A stretch of 64,000 bases of DNA from Microvirga pudoricolor (GCF_016892705.1 NZ_JAFEMB010000001.1:1302001-1366000); one strand, 5' to 3'. Counted from the stretch's first letter, positions 12,734 through 27,004 are shown. The notes: generated by a model from the letters alone, not told the origin. Program-made: numbers and translations.

Positions 12734-12801
12734 CCACGTCTTTACGTTGAAGGCGTGGCTGGCGGGAAGGTCATCTCGCCATGACGCTGGATGTGAACTT
12801 C

Positions 12802-14052
12802 TTACAGATCGAGCACGAGGCGCGCCGGATCTTCCAAGGCTTCCTTCACGCGCACCAGGAAGGTCACGGCCTCCTTGCCGTCCACGATGCGGTGATCGTA
12901 GGAGAGCGCGAGATACATCATCGGGCGGGCGACGATCTGGCCGTTCTTCACCACGGGACGCTCCTCGATGCGGTGCATGCCGAGGATGCCGGATTGCGGG
13001 GCGTTGAGGATCGGCGTCGACATGAGCGAGCCGTAGATGCCACCGTTGGTGATCGTGAATGTGCCGCCCTGCATCTCGTCGATGGAGAGCTTGCCGTCGC
13101 GAGCGCGCTTGCCGAACTCGGCGATCTTCTTCTCGATGCCGGCGACCGAGAGTTGGTCCGCGTCCCGCACCACCGGAACCACGAGGCCCTTCTCGGTGCC
13201 GACCGCGATGCCGACGTGGTAGTAGTTCTTGTAGACCAGCTCCCCGCCGTCGATCTCGGCATTCACCGCTGGCACGTCCTTGAGGGCCTGGATGACCGCC
13301 TTGGTGAAGAAGCCCATGAAGCCGAGCTTGGTGCCGTGCTTCTTCTCGAACACGTCCTTGTACTGGCTGCGCAGGTGCATCACCGCGCTCATGTCCACGT
13401 CGTTGAACGTGGTGAGCATGGCGGCGGAGTTCTGTGCATCCTTGAGGCGGCGCGCGATGGTCTGGCGCAGCTTGGTCATCTTCACGCGCTCCTCGCGGGA
13501 GGCGTCGTCCGGCGCGGAGGGGGCCCGCACCTGAACGGGTGCGGCAGGCGCCGGGGCCGCCGCGCCGCCGGTCGCGATGGCGGCCAGCATGTCGCCCTTG
13601 GTGACCCGGCCGTCCTTGCCGGACCCGGCGACGTTCGCGGGGCTCACGCCGCTCTCGGCGGCAAGGCGACCGACGGCTGGGCCGTTGTCGCGGGACGCCG
13701 CAGCAGCAGGGGCGGCGGCCGGAGCGGCCGCGGGTGCCGGAGCGGCCTTCGGAGGCTCGGCCTTGGGAGCTTCGGCTTTGGGAGCCGGCGCCGGAGCAGC
13801 GCCGGCAGCACCTTCCGTGATCGAGCCGAGCACCGCGCCGGGCGTCACCGTCTCGCCGTCCTTGGCGATGATGTCGCCCAGGATGCCGCTCGTCGGCGCG
13901 TTGACCTCCAGGGTCACCTTGTCGGTCTCGAGTTCGAGAACCGGCTCGTCCGCCTTTACGGCGTCGCCGGGCTTCTTGAACCAGCGGCCGATGGTGGCCT
14001 CTGAGACGGATTCACCGAGTGTCGGTACGCGGATTTCGGTCGCCATGGTCAT
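12802..14052 (-). CDS. sucB: Dihydrolipoyllysine succinyltransferase (E2 of 2-oxoglutarate dehydrogenase)
   Basis: A 416-residue E2 core. The lipoyl domain is at 1-80 with the modified lysine K45 in ETDKVT. A proline/alanine-rich linker (about 82-120), a peripheral-subunit-binding domain (about 123-160) and a catalytic domain follow; the catalytic motif YDHRIVDG holds H387 and D391. It transfers succinyl groups from lipoyl to CoA. It is 52 bp downstream of sucA. A second in-frame ATG two codons in cannot be excluded as the start. Confidence 0.96.
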   Translation of the reverse strand: MTMATEIRVPTLGESVSEATIGRWFKKPGDAVKADEPVLELETDKVTLEVNAPTSGILGDIIAKDGETVTPGAVLGSITEGAAGAAPAPAPKAEAPKAEPPKAAPAPAAAPAAAPAAAASRDNGPAVGRLAAESGVSPANVAGSGKDGRVTKGDMLAAIATGGAAAPAPAAPVQVRAPSAPDDASREERVKMTKLRQTIARRLKDAQNSAAMLTTFNDVDMSAVMHLRSQYKDVFEKKHGTKLGFMGFFTKAVIQALKDVPAVNAEIDGGELVYKNYYHVGIAVGTEKGLVVPVVRDADQLSVAGIEKKIAEFGKRARDGKLSIDEMQGGTFTITNGGIYGSLMSTPILNAPQSGILGMHRIEERPVVKNGQIVARPMMYLALSYDHRIVDGKEAVTFLVRVKEALEDPARLVLDL

Positions 14053-14104
14053 AATTCGCTGTTTGAGGCCGTGGGGCCGTGGAACGGGAAGGCGCTTCGC
14101 GGCA

Positions 14105-17065
14105 TCAAGCCGCGAAGGCCTCGTCGAGGAAGGCCTGGAGCTGGCTCAGATGCTTGGACATCAGGCCGGTGGCGGTGGCGGCGGAGGCCGAGCGTCCGAC
14201 ATAGCGCGGACGGCCTGCCTTCGAGCCTGCGGTCTTGAGCACCCATTCGAGATAAGGCTCGACGAAGGTCCAGGAGCCCATGTTCTTGGGCTCTTCCTGG
14301 CACCACACCACGTCGGCCTTCTTGAAGCGGGAGAGCTCCGCCGCCAGCGACTTGGCCGGGAACGGATAGAGCTGCTCGACGCGCATCAGGTAAACGTCGT
14401 CGATCCCGCGCTTCTCCCGCTCCTCCAGGAGGTCGTAATAGACCTTGCCGGTGCAGATCACGACGCGCCGGATCTTCTCGTCCTTCACCAGCTTGACGCC
14501 GTCGGTCGCATATTGCGCGTCGTCGTGCAGCACCCGGTGGAAGGATGTCCCCTCCGAGATGTCAGCGAGCGTCGAGACGCAGCGCTTGTGGCGCAGCAGG
14601 CTTTTGGGCGTCATGAGGATGAGCGGCTTGCGGAAGTCGCGCTTCAGCTGACGGCGCAGGATGTGGAAGTAGTTCGACGGGGTCGAGCAATAGGCCACCT
14701 GCATGTTGTCCTCGGCGCACATCTGCAGATAGCGCTCCAGACGGGCGGAGGAATGCTCCGGACCCTGGCCTTCGTAGCCGTGCGGCAGCAGGCAGACGAG
14801 GCCCGACATGCGCAGCCACTTGCGCTCGCCCGACGAGATGAACTGGTCGAACACCACCTGGGCGCCGTTGGCGAAGTCGCCGAACTGGGCTTCCCACAGG
14901 GTCAGCGCGTTGGGCTCGGAGAGGGTGTAGCCGTACTCGAAGCCGAGCACGGCCTCCTCCGAGAGCATCGAGTTGATGACCTCGTAGCGGGACTGGCCTT
15001 CCTGGATATTGTTGAGGGGCGTGTAACGCTCCTCGTTCTCCTGGTCGGTGAGAACCGAGTGACGCGATGAGAAGGTACCGCGCTCCACGTCCTGGCCCGA
15101 CAGGCGGACCCGGTGGCCTTCCAGCAGGAGCGACCCGAAAGCGAGCGCCTCGGCCATGGCCCAGTCGATGCCCTGGCCGGTTTCCATCATCTTCTTGCGG
15201 TTGTCGAGGAAGCGCTGGATCGTGCGGTGGACATGGAAGCCCTCCGGCACGGTGGTCAGCGCCGTGGCGATCTCCTGCAGGGTCTCGACGGGAACGCCCG
15301 TCTGGCCCCGGCGCGGATCGTCGGAATCCTCGCGCACGGCCTTGAGGCCGGCCCAGCGTCCGTCGAGCCAATCCGCCTTGTTGGGCTTGTAGGCCTGGGC
15401 GATGTCGAGCTCGGTGTCGAGCTTGGACCGCCAGGCGTTCTTGATCTCGTCGACCTCGGCTGCCGTGACCGTCCCCTCGGCCACGAGCTTCTTGGAATAG
15501 ATCTCCAGAATCGACTCGTGAGCGCGAATCTTGCGGTACATGAGCGGCTGGGTGAAGGCCGGCTCGTCGCCTTCGTTATGGCCGAAGCGGCGGTAGCAGA
15601 ACATGTCGACCACGACAGGCTTCTGGAACTTCTGCCGGTACTCGGTCGCCACCTTGGCGGCGAACACCACCGCCTCCGGATCGTCGCCGTTCACGTGGAA
15701 GATCGGCGCCTCGACCATCTTGGCCACGTCCGACGGATACGGGGACGAGCGCGAGAAGCGCGGATCGGTGGTGAAGCCGATCTGGTTGTTGATGATGAAG
15801 TGGATCGAGCCGCCGGTGCGGTGGCCGCGCAGGCCTGACAGGCCGAGGCACTCCGCCACCACGCCCTGGCCCGCGAAGGCGGCGTCGCCGTGGATCAGCA
15901 GCGGCATGACGGCAACCCGGTTGTCCGGGGTGCAGCCGTGCTGGTCCTGCTTGGCCCGTACCTTGCCGAGCACGACCGGATCGACGATCTCGAGGTGCGA
16001 CGGGTTGGCCGTGAGCGACAGGTGGACGTTGTTGCCGTCGAAGTTGCGGTCGGAGGAAGCGCCCAGATGGTATTTCACGTCGCCCGAGCCTTCCACGTCG
16101 TCAGGCGCGAACGAGCCGCCCTTGAACTCGTGGAACAGGGCGCGGTGCGGCTTGCCCATCACTTGGGTCAGCACGTTCAGGCGGCCGCGATGGGCCATGC
16201 CGAACACGATCTCCTTCACGCCGAGATTGCCGCCGCGCTTGATGATCTGCTCCAGGGCCGGGATCAGCGACTCGCTGCCGTCGAGGCCGAAGCGCTTCGT
16301 GCCGGTGTATTTCAGGTCGAGGAACTTCTCGAACCCTTCCGCCTCCACCAGCTTGTTCAGGATGGCGCGCTTGCCTTCCTTGGTGAAGCTGATCTCCTTG
16401 TCCGGCCCCTCGATGCGCTCCTGGATCCAGGCCTTCTCGGTCGGATCGGAGATGTGCATGAACTCGACGCCGAGCGTCTGGCAATAGGTGCGCTCCAGAA
16501 TGGCCACGATCTCGCGGATGGTCGCGAATTCGAGGCCGAGCACGTTGTCGAGGAAGATCTTGCGGTCCCAATCGGCGTCGGTGAAGCCGTAATGAGAGGG
16601 ATGCAGCTCCGCGTCGTCGGGACGGTTGTTGAGGCCCAGCGGATCGAGCTTGGCATGGAGATGGCCGCGCACCCGGTAGGCACGGATCAGCATGATGGCG
16701 CGCACCGAGTCGCGGGTCGCCTGCAGAACCTCGGCCTGGCTGATCTCGGGGCTCTTGGCCTGCGCCTTGGCCTGGATCTTGTCGCCCATGGCCTTCTCGA
16801 CCTGGGCCCAATTGCCGTCGAGTGCGGAGACGAGTTCGCCGTTGGCCGGAACGGGCCAGTTCGGCCTCTTCCAGGACGCGCCCTTGGCGCTCTTCTCGAC
16901 CGCCTGCCTGTCGTCCCTCAAGGCACCGAAGAACGCTTGCCACTCGGCATCCACCGAGGACGGGTCCTGTTCATAGCGGGCGTAGAGGTCCTCGATATAG
17001 GGTGCGTTGGCCCCATAGAGGAAGGCTGTGTTGAGGAAGGTTTCGTTGGCGTCCTGGCGTGCCAT
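14105..17065 (-). CDS. sucA: 2-oxoglutarate dehydrogenase E1 component
   Basis: A 986-residue thiamine-diphosphate enzyme that decarboxylates 2-oxoglutarate in the TCA cycle. The N-terminal E2-binding segment includes [14 protein letters not shown]. Conserved [10 protein letters not shown] and the ThDP-binding stretch ([10 protein letters not shown] followed by NNQIGFTTD) are visible, and the C-terminus carries the E1-specific [10 protein letters not shown]. Length is normal. It is transcribed in the order sucC-sucD-sucA-sucB-lpd, with only short gaps. Confidence 0.98.
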   Translation of the reverse strand: MARQDANETFLNTAFLYGANAPYIEDLYARYEQDPSSVDAEWQAFFGALRDDRQAVEKSAKGASWKRPNWPVPANGELVSALDGNWAQVEKAMGDKIQAKAQAKSPEISQAEVLQATRDSVRAIMLIRAYRVRGHLHAKLDPLGLNNRPDDAELHPSHYGFTDADWDRKIFLDNVLGLEFATIREIVAILERTYCQTLGVEFMHISDPTEKAWIQERIEGPDKEISFTKEGKRAILNKLVEAEGFEKFLDLKYTGTKRFGLDGSESLIPALEQIIKRGGNLGVKEIVFGMAHRGRLNVLTQVMGKPHRALFHEFKGGSFAPDDVEGSGDVKYHLGASSDRNFDGNNVHLSLTANPSHLEIVDPVVLGKVRAKQDQHGCTPDNRVAVMPLLIHGDAAFAGQGVVAECLGLSGLRGHRTGGSIHFIINNQIGFTTDPRFSRSSPYPSDVAKMVEAPIFHVNGDDPEAVVFAAKVATEYRQKFQKPVVVDMFCYRRFGHNEGDEPAFTQPLMYRKIRAHESILEIYSKKLVAEGTVTAAEVDEIKNAWRSKLDTELDIAQAYKPNKADWLDGRWAGLKAVREDSDDPRRGQTGVPVETLQEIATALTTVPEGFHVHRTIQRFLDNRKKMMETGQGIDWAMAEALAFGSLLLEGHRVRLSGQDVERGTFSSRHSVLTDQENEERYTPLNNIQEGQSRYEVINSMLSEEAVLGFEYGYTLSEPNALTLWEAQFGDFANGAQVVFDQFISSGERKWLRMSGLVCLLPHGYEGQGPEHSSARLERYLQMCAEDNMQVAYCSTPSNYFHILRRQLKRDFRKPLILMTPKSLLRHKRCVSTLADISEGTSFHRVLHDDAQYATDGVKLVKDEKIRRVVICTGKVYYDLLEEREKRGIDDVYLMRVEQLYPFPAKSLAAELSRFKKADVVWCQEEPKNMGSWTFVEPYLEWVLKTAGSKAGRPRYVGRSASAATATGLMSKHLSQLQAFLDEAFAA

Positions 17066-17125
17066 GGCAATATCGATCCAAAATGACGGGTGCCGCCCCG
17101 GTCGTCCGGGACGGCATTATCGGGG

Positions 17126-18010
<885 letters not shown>

Positions 18011-18019
18011 CGGGGCCTC

Positions 18020-19216
<1,197 letters not shown>

Positions 19217-19233
19217 GTGTTTTCTCTTCCGTC

Positions 19234-19320
19234 ATCCCGGACGCCAGAGGCGATCCGGGATCGTGAGCCGTGTTTCACTCGTCCTGCGATCCCGGTTCTG
19301 CGCTGCGCTTCGACCGGGAT
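19234..19320. repeat. Tandem REP-like hairpins between mdh and sucC
   Basis: Two imperfectly related palindromes. The first pairs ATCCCGGA (19234-19241) with TCCGGGAT (19254-19261). The second pairs ATCCCGGT (19289-19296) with ACCGGGAT (19313-19320). The outer GTCATCCCGG (19231) and CCGGGATGAC (19314) ends also match each other. This is a typical intergenic REP doublet and may shape mdh-suc mRNA stability. Confidence 0.75.
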
Positions 19321-19332
19321 GACGTCGATCCT

Positions 19333-20523
<1,191 letters not shown>

Positions 20524-21153
20524 CTAGACGTTGCCGAACGCCAGGGCCCGCAGGATGATCCGGATGGCCGTGGCAAGCCGCTGGTCGAGGATGTCGGGCG
20601 GCACGTCCTGGTCGAGCCGGATCGCCACCGGATTGATGAAGCGGTAGGTGGTGTCCGTGATGAAGGACAAGGCCCGCTCCCGGTCCCTGGGGTCGAATTT
20701 GGCGGTGGCGACCCCCTCGTCGATCACCCGCTCCAGAAGCTGGCGCATCCGCGCCTTGTGCCGGCGGACGAGGGGCCGGGAGGTCTCGGTCGCCGTCACG
20801 TAGACATCGAAGAGATGGCGGTCCTCCACCAGCAGGTCGCGCTGGGCTCCGGCCCAGGCCTGGAGCAGGCGCTCCAGCTTGTCGTCGGCCGGGTCGGGCG
20901 CGTCGGCAATCCCGGCGATGAGGGCCTCCAACTTGCGCAGCCACTGGCCCGCCACCGCGTCGATGAGGGCCGCCTTGGAGGGAAAGTAGCGGTAGACGTT
21001 GGCGTGGGTCATCCCGGCCGCATCCGCGACGGCCACGACGGTAAGCCCCTTGAAGCCGAAGCGCTTGAGATAGTCGGACGCCACCGTCAGGAGCCTGGCG
21101 TCGGCGGGACCGTCAGCCACCGGAACGCGGGTGCCGGGGCGCGGGGCCTTCAT
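20524..21153 (-). CDS. TetR/AcrR family transcriptional regulator
   Basis: A 209-residue regulator. The N-terminal helix-turn-helix (about residues 18-65) has the TetR signature LTVVAVADAAGMTHANVYRYFPSK-like pattern: helix, AGM turn, then the YRYFPSKAALI end. A divergent ligand-binding domain follows. The ATG overlaps the zapE stop by four bases (ATGA), so the two genes are translationally coupled. The start is set by this overlap; the reading frame extends upstream only inside zapE. The target is unknown. Confidence 0.85.
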   Translation of the reverse strand: MKAPRPGTRVPVADGPADARLLTVASDYLKRFGFKGLTVVAVADAAGMTHANVYRYFPSKAALIDAVAGQWLRKLEALIAGIADAPDPADDKLERLLQAWAGAQRDLLVEDRHLFDVYVTATETSRPLVRRHKARMRQLLERVIDEGVATAKFDPRDRERALSFITDTTYRFINPVAIRLDQDVPPDILDQRLATAIRIILRALAFGNV

Positions 21154-22340
21154 GTCTCCACCAATCCCGTACTCTGTCCTGAATCCTGGGAATCCGCCGC
21201 GCCGTGAGGCAGGGAGAGATACTCCTCGGACCGCATCTCGATGAGGCGTGAAACCGTACGGTCGAACTCGAAGGCCTCGCGGCCGCTCTCGGCCTCGTAG
21301 AGCGCGTGGGCCTCGGCGTCGGCGGAGGCCAGGAGCTTCACATGGGCATCGTAGAGGGCATCGATCAGGATGATGAATCGCTTGGCCTCGTTGCGCCGGT
21401 CGAAGGTGAGACGCGGAATGTTCTCCAGGATCACCGTGTGAAAGTGCTGGGCGACACTCAGGAAGTCGGAGGCACCTAAAGGCTTGGAGCACAGGTCCCG
21501 AAAATCGAAGCGGGCGACGCCTCCCGCCGCCTGGGGCACCTCGACCGGATGGCCCTTGACGGTGAGCGTGACCGGCTCGCCCTGGTTGCGGCCCGTGAGA
21601 CGTTGAAAGGCGAGGTCGAGAGCCTGCCGGGCGGCCGCATCGGCCGGGCTGTAATAGACGGGGCTGCCCGCCAGCTTTTCGAGCCGGAAATCCGTGCGGG
21701 CATCGAGACGCACGACCTCCATCCTGTCTTTCAAAAGACCGATGAAGGGCAGGAACAATGTCCGGTTGAGGCCACCTTCATAGAGCCGGTCCGGCTCCAC
21801 GTTGGAGGTCGCGACCACCACGACGCCACGCTGGTAGAGCGCCGCGAACAGGCGCCCGAGGATCATGGCGTCGGCGATGTCGGTGACCGTGAACTCGTCG
21901 AAGCACAGGACCCAGGCTTCGTCGGCGAGGGAATCTGCCACGGGGCGGATCGGGTCGTCCCCCTTGACGGCTCCCGCCTTCAGCTTCTCGCGCCAGAGAT
22001 GGATGCGCTCGTGCACGTCGGCCATGAAGGCGTGGAAATGGACCCGGCGCTTTCGCTTGACGGCGAGCGCATCGAAGAACAGGTCCATGAGCATGGTCTT
22101 ACCGCGTCCGACCGAGCCCCAGACGTAGAGACCTTTGGGCGGAGCGGGGTTGCGCTTGCCGAACAACCACCCCAGGGCGCTGGATTTCCGGGCGAGCCGG
22201 TAGCCTGCCAGAGCCTCGGCCAAGACGTCGAGCCGCCGGATCAGGGCCAGTTGCGCGGGATCGCGCTCGATGGCTCCCGAGGCCACGAGGGCGTCGTAGC
22301 GGGCCGCGATGGTGGGGGGTGGCAGGAGGGTATCGGTCAC
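21150..22340 (-). CDS. zapE: Cell division protein ZapE (AFG1-family ATPase)
   Basis: A 396-residue AFG1/ZapE P-loop ATPase. Walker A GSVGRGKT is at residues 75-82 and the Walker B region reads WVLCFDEFTVTD. In E. coli ZapE acts on the Z-ring; mitochondrial AFG1 relatives work in protein quality control. The gene lies upstream of tetR with an ATGA overlap. Its placement near mdh and sucCD is common in Hyphomicrobiales. Confidence 0.92.
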   Translation of the reverse strand: MTDTLLPPPTIAARYDALVASGAIERDPAQLALIRRLDVLAEALAGYRLARKSSALGWLFGKRNPAPPKGLYVWGSVGRGKTMLMDLFFDALAVKRKRRVHFHAFMADVHERIHLWREKLKAGAVKGDDPIRPVADSLADEAWVLCFDEFTVTDIADAMILGRLFAALYQRGVVVVATSNVEPDRLYEGGLNRTLFLPFIGLLKDRMEVVRLDARTDFRLEKLAGSPVYYSPADAAARQALDLAFQRLTGRNQGEPVTLTVKGHPVEVPQAAGGVARFDFRDLCSKPLGASDFLSVAQHFHTVILENIPRLTFDRRNEAKRFIILIDALYDAHVKLLASADAEAHALYEAESGREAFEFDRTVSRLIEMRSEEYLSLPHGAADSQDSGQSTGLVET

Positions 22341-22382
22341 GGTTCCGAGCGATACCCTCCCGCAAGCCTCAGGGCAAACGCC

Positions 22383-22952
22383 TTATCGCACGAGGGAGAT
22401 CGGGCCGCCGGATTTCGTGAGCGCGCCGCTCAGCGAGGCCGAGGAGCCTCGCACCCGGGCCACGACCGCACCGCCGGTCTGGTAGAGATAAATCTCTCCG
22501 TTGCGATAATCCCAGGCGTTGACCCGGGACAGGTCCTGGTTGGCGCAGCCCGTGCTGGAGGCGCGATAGAGATCGAGGGCGGGCGCGCTGGAGAGCTGCA
22601 GGCGGCAGGCGCTCCCCGTAACCTGCGCGGTCCAGGCTCCGACGAGCGAGCTGCGGCTCGCCGGTGCGGCCGGAGCCGCGGGGGCGGCGGCGGGCGGCGG
22701 AAGTGCGGCGATGTCGGTACCGCCCGGCGCGACGGGCGCGCCGACGACCGGGGGAAGCGGCTGACTTTCGACGGGAGCCAAGGGGGCGGTCTCGATGGGG
22801 CCGGCCGGCATCGGCTCCACGGGCGCCGGGGTCATGACCGGGGCGGCCGCCGCGCTCCGGATCGGCGCGCCGCCGAGCCGCGCCGACGAGCAGGCCCCGA
22901 GGGCCAGGGTGGCGCAGGAGAGGACGGCAAGGGCATAAATGCGACGGCTCAT
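22383..22952 (-). CDS. AprI/Inh-family protease-inhibitor-like lipoprotein
   Basis: A 189-residue secreted lipoprotein. The signal peptide ends in the lipobox LGAC with lipidated C21. A proline/alanine-rich linker (about 40-105) leads to a C-terminal AprI/Inh-like beta-barrel (LVGAWTAQVTGSACRLQL, then GC and WDYRNGEIYLYQ). The family includes periplasmic inhibitors of metalloproteases, but many members have no known target. The start at 22952 is chosen for the signal peptide; the upstream in-frame codons do not look secreted. Confidence 0.75.
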   Translation of the reverse strand: MSRRIYALAVLSCATLALGACSSARLGGAPIRSAAAAPVMTPAPVEPMPAGPIETAPLAPVESQPLPPVVGAPVAPGGTDIAALPPPAAAPAAPAAPASRSSLVGAWTAQVTGSACRLQLSSAPALDLYRASSTGCANQDLSRVNAWDYRNGEIYLYQTGGAVVARVRGSSASLSGALTKSGGPISLVR

Positions 22953-23320
22953 TCCAACCTCAATGTCTGGCGGCCGGACGAGGCCGCGTTTTCCGTTTGC
23001 TGAGCGTGAAATGGCAACCTTGTGGACGGTGTCAAGCTGGGCCGGCATCCTCCTTGCTTGTCATTGCGGCGCGTGAGGCGTGGTCGGGCCGGTCGCTCTG
23101 CAGGAGGCGCCAATGAGCGTAGGCCGCTGCGGCGGCGCTAAGGCTCATGAGCAGGATGACGGTCGCCATATAGATACCCGAAAAGAACGGTCTTCGGGCA
23201 CGTTATATCGATTCTTTATTTCACTGCAACGAAGTTGCTTGACCGTGTCCGCTGTCTTCGTCGGGTTTTGCGCGACACGGCCGGAGGCCCTGAACGATTC
23301 CGGGCCTCAGGCTTTGGCGA
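22953..23320. other. Intergenic region between sdhB and the AprI/Inh-like gene
   Basis: A 368-bp gap. It contains one candidate small membrane-protein gene on the minus strand (23032-23169) and a 7-bp hairpin past sdhB (23284-23308, GAGGCCC and GGGCCTC) that lacks a following T-run. Nothing else is recognised. Confidence 0.5.
23032..23169 (-). CDS. Candidate small membrane protein (45 residues)
   Basis: A 45-codon frame starting MATVILLMSLSAAAAAYAHW. Residues 2-18 form one hydrophobic, alanine-rich segment suited to a membrane helix. A charged tail follows (RLLQSDRPDH and SKEDAGPA). It lies between the AprI/Inh-like lipoprotein gene and sdhB on the same strand. The ribosome binding site is weak and I recognise no family, so this is only a candidate. 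Confidence 0.35.
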   Translation of the reverse strand: MATVILLMSLSAAAAAYAHWRLLQSDRPDHASRAAMTSKEDAGPA

Positions 23321-24103
23321 TCAGATGACCCGCGCCACCATCATCTTCTTGATTTCTGCGATGGCCTTGGCGGGATTCAAGCCCTTCGGGCAGGTATTGG
23401 CGCAGTTCATGATCGTGTGGCAGCGATAGAGCCGGAACGGGTCGTGCAGGTTATCCAGGCGCTCGCCGGTGTTCTCGTCGCGGGAATCGATGAGCCAGCG
23501 ATAGGCCTGGAGCAGGGCGGCCGGGCCCAGGAAGCGGTCGCCGTTCCACCAATAGCTCGGGCAGGAGGTGGTGCAGCAGGCACAGAGGATGCACTCGTAG
23601 AGGCCGTCGAGCTTCTGGCGCTCCTCGGGCGTCTGGCGCCACTCCCGCTCCGGTTCCGCCGTCTCGGTCTGGAGCCAGGGCTCGATGGAGGCGTGCTGGG
23701 CGAAGAAGCTCGTCAGATCCGGCACGAGATCCTTCAGCACCGGCATGTGCGGCAGCGGATAGATCTTCACGCTGTCGGTCTGGCAATCGTCGATGCCCAG
23801 CGTGCAGGCGAGCGTGTTCACGCCCATGATGTTCATGGCGCAGGACCCGCAGATGCCCTCGCGGCACGAACGCCGGAAGGTGAGCGTCGGGTCGACGTTG
23901 TTCTTGATCCAGATCAGCGCGTCGAGAACCATCGGGCCGCAATCGTCCCGGTCGACGTAATAGGTGTCGATCTTCGGGTTCTGGCCGTCGTCGGGATTCC
24001 AGCGATAGATGCGGAATTCCTGCATCCGGTTGGAATTGGCCGGCTTGGGCCAGCTCTTGCCCTCGGTGTAGCGGGAGTTCTTGGGAAGTTGGAACTGGGC
24101 CAT
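23321..24103 (-). CDS. sdhB: Succinate dehydrogenase iron-sulfur subunit
   Basis: A 260-residue electron-transfer subunit of complex II. The 2Fe-2S ligands C80, C85, C88 and C100 ([15 protein letters not shown]) are present. The [12 protein letters not shown] motif (from C171) and the later [11 protein letters not shown] motif supply the 4Fe-4S and 3Fe-4S clusters. Last gene of sdhCDAB. It is separated from sdhA by 108 bp with a perfect hairpin. Confidence 0.98.
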   Translation of the reverse strand: MAQFQLPKNSRYTEGKSWPKPANSNRMQEFRIYRWNPDDGQNPKIDTYYVDRDDCGPMVLDALIWIKNNVDPTLTFRRSCREGICGSCAMNIMGVNTLACTLGIDDCQTDSVKIYPLPHMPVLKDLVPDLTSFFAQHASIEPWLQTETAEPEREWRQTPEERQKLDGLYECILCACCTTSCPSYWWNGDRFLGPAALLQAYRWLIDSRDENTGERLDNLHDPFRLYRCHTIMNCANTCPKGLNPAKAIAEIKKMMVARVI

Positions 24104-24180
24104 TCGGTTTTGCCTCTGAGCGACGCCCCCGGCTTCGATCGGGTTGGACGCCTGGACTCCAGGAAACGTGGAAGACGAAA

Positions 24181-24204
24181 ATGGCCGGGAGCGAGCCCGG
24201 CCAT
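24181..24204. repeat. Hairpin between sdhA and sdhB
   Basis: A perfect 9-bp stem, ATGGCCGGG (24181-24189) and CCCGGCCAT (24196-24204), with a 6-nt loop. It lies just past the sdhA stop in the sdhCDAB transcript. A stability element or processing site is likelier than a terminator, since there is no T-run and sdhB follows. Confidence 0.6.
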
Positions 24205-24211
24205 GAAGGCG

Positions 24212-26026
24212 TTAGTACACGCGAGCCTTCGGCTCGATGTACTGGATCTCGTTCGACATGGTGTAGGTGTGCACCGGCCGGTAATCGAGCGTCACGCGGT
24301 GGGACGTGTCGTCGAGCCAGGCGAGCGTATGCTTCATCCAGGTCTTGTCGTCGCGGTCGGCGAAATCCTCGCGGGCATGGGCGCCGCGGGATTCCTGGCG
24401 ATTCAGCGCGCCCTCCATCGTGACCACGGCCTGTCCGATCAGGTTGTCGAACTCCAGGGTCTCCAGGAGATCGGTGTTCCAGATCAGCGAGCGGTCCGTG
24501 ACCTTGATGTCGGCGGCGGCGTTCCAGACCTTGTGGATGAGGTCCTTGCCCTCCGCCAGCACGTCGCCGGTGCGGAACACCGCGCAGTTGTTCTGCATGG
24601 TCTTCTGCATCTCGAGCCGGAGCTGCGCCGTGGGCGTGGAGCCGTTGGCGTAGCGGAACTTGTCGAGGCGCGAGAGCGCGAGGTCGTCCGCGCCCTTGGG
24701 CAGGTCCGCGTGCTTCTCGTTGGGCGTCATGATCTCGGCGCAGCGCAGGCCCGCCGCGCGGCCGAACACCACGAGGTCGATGAGCGAGTTGGAGCCCAGC
24801 CGGTTCGCGCCGTGCACGGACACGCAGGCGGCCTCGCCCAGGGCCATGAGGCCGGGCACCACCGTGTCGGGGTTGCCGTTCTTCAGGGTCAGCACCTCGC
24901 CGTGATAGTTCGTCGGGATGCCGCCCATGTTGTAGTGCACGGTCGGCAGAACCGGGATCGGCTCCTTGGTGACGTCCACGCCCGCGAAGATCTTGGCGCT
25001 CTCGGAGATGCCCGGCAGGCGCTCGTGCAGGATCTTGGGATCGAGATGGTCCAGGTGCAGGTAGATATGGTCCTTGTTGCGGCCCACGCCTCGCCCGGCG
25101 CGAATCTCCATGGTCATGGCGCGGGACACCACGTCCCGGGAGGCGAGGTCCTTGGCGGACGGCGCGTAGCGCTCCATGAAGCGCTCACCCTCCGAGTTCG
25201 TGAGGTAGCCGCCCTCGCCGCGCGCGCCCTCGGTGATGAGGCAGCCCGCCCCATAGATGCCGGTGGGGTGGAACTGCACGAACTCCATGTCCTGCAGCGG
25301 CAGGCCGGCCCGCAGCACCATGGCGTTGCCGTCGCCCGTGCAGGTATGGGCGGAGGTCGCCGAGAAATACGCGCGTCCGTAGCCGCCGGTCGCCAGGATG
25401 GTCATGTGGGCGCGGAAGCGGTGGATCTCGCCCGTGGACTGGTTGAGGGCCACGACGCCGATGCAGCGGCCGGAATCGTCCATCATCAGGTCGAGGGCGA
25501 AGTATTCGATGAAGAAGTTGGTCTGGTTGCGCACCGCCTGGCCGTAGAGGGTGTGCAGGATGGCGTGACCCGTGCGGTCGGCGGCCGCGCAGGTGCGCTG
25601 GGCGGTGCCCTTGCCGTAATCGGTGGTCATGCCGCCGAAGGGACGCTGGTAGATCTTGCCCTCGTCCGTGCGGGAGAAGGGCACGCCCCAATGCTCCAGC
25701 TCGTAGACGGCGGCGGGCGCGTTGCGGCACAGGTACTCGATGGCATCCTGGTCGCCGAGCCAGTCCGACCCCTTCACGGTGTCGTACATGTGCCAGCGCC
25801 AGTCGTCTGGGCCCATATTGCCGAGCGAGGCCGAGATGCCCCCTTGAGCCGCCACGGTGTGCGAGCGGGTGGGAAACACCTTGGTGATGCAGGCGGTGCG
25901 AAGGCCCGCCTGGGAGCAGCCGACGGTGGCGCGAAGGCCCGCGCCGCCCGCGCCCACCACCACCACGTCGAAGGTGTGATCGATGATATTGTAGGCCTTG
26001 CCGTTGGCGTTCGTTGCTTGAGCCAT
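24212..26026 (-). CDS. sdhA: Succinate dehydrogenase flavoprotein subunit
   Basis: A 604-residue catalytic subunit of complex II that oxidises succinate to fumarate. Dinucleotide motif GAGGAG at 25-30, FAD-linking histidine H56 in [10 protein letters not shown], and the active-site regions HPTGIYGAG and [14 protein letters not shown] are visible. The start [10 protein letters not shown] at 26026 is chosen because it lies 11 bp after sdhD and gives the normal length; the open frame continues upstream inside sdhD without support. Confidence 0.98.
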   Translation of the reverse strand: MAQATNANGKAYNIIDHTFDVVVVGAGGAGLRATVGCSQAGLRTACITKVFPTRSHTVAAQGGISASLGNMGPDDWRWHMYDTVKGSDWLGDQDAIEYLCRNAPAAVYELEHWGVPFSRTDEGKIYQRPFGGMTTDYGKGTAQRTCAAADRTGHAILHTLYGQAVRNQTNFFIEYFALDLMMDDSGRCIGVVALNQSTGEIHRFRAHMTILATGGYGRAYFSATSAHTCTGDGNAMVLRAGLPLQDMEFVQFHPTGIYGAGCLITEGARGEGGYLTNSEGERFMERYAPSAKDLASRDVVSRAMTMEIRAGRGVGRNKDHIYLHLDHLDPKILHERLPGISESAKIFAGVDVTKEPIPVLPTVHYNMGGIPTNYHGEVLTLKNGNPDTVVPGLMALGEAACVSVHGANRLGSNSLIDLVVFGRAAGLRCAEIMTPNEKHADLPKGADDLALSRLDKFRYANGSTPTAQLRLEMQKTMQNNCAVFRTGDVLAEGKDLIHKVWNAAADIKVTDRSLIWNTDLLETLEFDNLIGQAVVTMEGALNRQESRGAHAREDFADRDDKTWMKHTLAWLDDTSHRVTLDYRPVHTYTMSNEIQYIEPKARVY

Positions 26027-26037
26027 GAGTCTTTTCC

Positions 26038-26457
26038 TTACAGCAGGATCCGGCCGAGGCTGATCTTGAGGATCGCGAAGATGCCCGCGACGGCGATGAT
26101 GACGGAGTAGAAATTGTTGAGCATGGTCAGGGCGATCTTCTGGCCCTTGTGGTGGATGTAGTCCTCCACCACGATCTGCATGCCCAGCCGCATGTGGTTC
26201 GTGACCGAGATCAGCGCCAGGATCAGGATGATCGCCACCAGGGGATGCGACACGACCGAGACCGCGCCCTCGTAGGACGGACTCGCGGCGAGCGCCGCCA
26301 CGATGATCACGAAGGCGATCACCAGAGGAACGTTGGACACCGCCGTAAGGCGGTGGAGCCACCAATGCTCGACCCCGTGCCCGGAGGCACCGAGCCCCTT
26401 CACGCGGGCGAGCGGGGTGCGCATGGACACGCGGGTATCGGCTCTGTTGTCGGCCAT
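26038..26457 (-). CDS. sdhD: Succinate dehydrogenase membrane anchor subunit
   Basis: A 139-residue protein with three hydrophobic helices (about 44-62, 71-90 and 113-133). The conserved start region [17 protein letters not shown] and the [17 protein letters not shown] segment hold the quinone-site arginine and heme-region histidines. It anchors SdhAB to the inner membrane together with SdhC. Confidence 0.93.
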   Translation of the reverse strand: MADNRADTRVSMRTPLARVKGLGASGHGVEHWWLHRLTAVSNVPLVIAFVIIVAALAASPSYEGAVSVVSHPLVAIILILALISVTNHMRLGMQIVVEDYIHHKGQKIALTMLNNFYSVIIAVAGIFAILKISLGRILL

Positions 26458-26467
26458 GGGAGGATCC

Positions 26468-26863
26468 TCAGAACGCGATGAAGGCGACGATCCAGATCAG
26501 GAGCGTCAGGGAAACGGAGCCGACGAGGGTGAAGCGGGCCATGTTGTAGCGCTGGCCCGGCTCCATGCCGTGGCCGAAATCCCATACGAGGTGGCGGACG
26601 CCGCCCAGCATGTGGTGCATCAGGATCCAGGTATAGACGAACAGGAGAAGGATCCCGACCGGCGAGCCGAAGAACCACTGGACCCCGTCGAAGTATCGCG
26701 GCCCGGACGCTAGGGCCACGAGCCAGATCGCGAACAGCGCGATGCCGCCGTAGAGGGCCAGGCCCGTGATGCGATGGACCACCGACATCACCATGGTCCA
26801 CGTCATGCGGTAGATCTGAAGATGCGGGGATAAGGGCCGCGGGGCCACTTTCGCCTCAGCCAT
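26468..26863 (-). CDS. sdhC: Succinate dehydrogenase cytochrome b556 subunit
   Basis: A 131-residue protein with three transmembrane helices. The family signature RPLSPHLQIYRMTWTM and SVVHRITG precede helix 1; HHMLGGVRHLVWD holds the likely axial heme histidine. First gene of sdhCDAB. Its upstream region is shared with a divergent lysR gene and carries two matching palindromes. Confidence 0.95.
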   Translation of the reverse strand: MAEAKVAPRPLSPHLQIYRMTWTMVMSVVHRITGLALYGGIALFAIWLVALASGPRYFDGVQWFFGSPVGILLLFVYTWILMHHMLGGVRHLVWDFGHGMEPGQRYNMARFTLVGSVSLTLLIWIVAFIAF

Positions 26864-27004
26864 GTCGTCGCTCCTGGTTCGCTCCAGCCCACAAGATCCG
26901 GGCCTGCCGGCGGTTCCGCCCGCCGCACTTTAGAAGGGTTCGTATCGGAAGCGCCTCAACATCGCAATGCACCTCGTGAAAGGCGTTCGAAAGAAAGGCC
27001 ACAC

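Noticed and set aside
23417-26110. 897-residue plus-strand frame across sdhA and sdhB
   Set aside because: Antisense shadow of complex II genes; repetitive HDRV-rich composition.
24212-26365. Longer sdhA starting at 26365
   Set aside because: The extra residues overlap sdhD and are not family-like; the ATG at 26026 gives the normal length and spacing.
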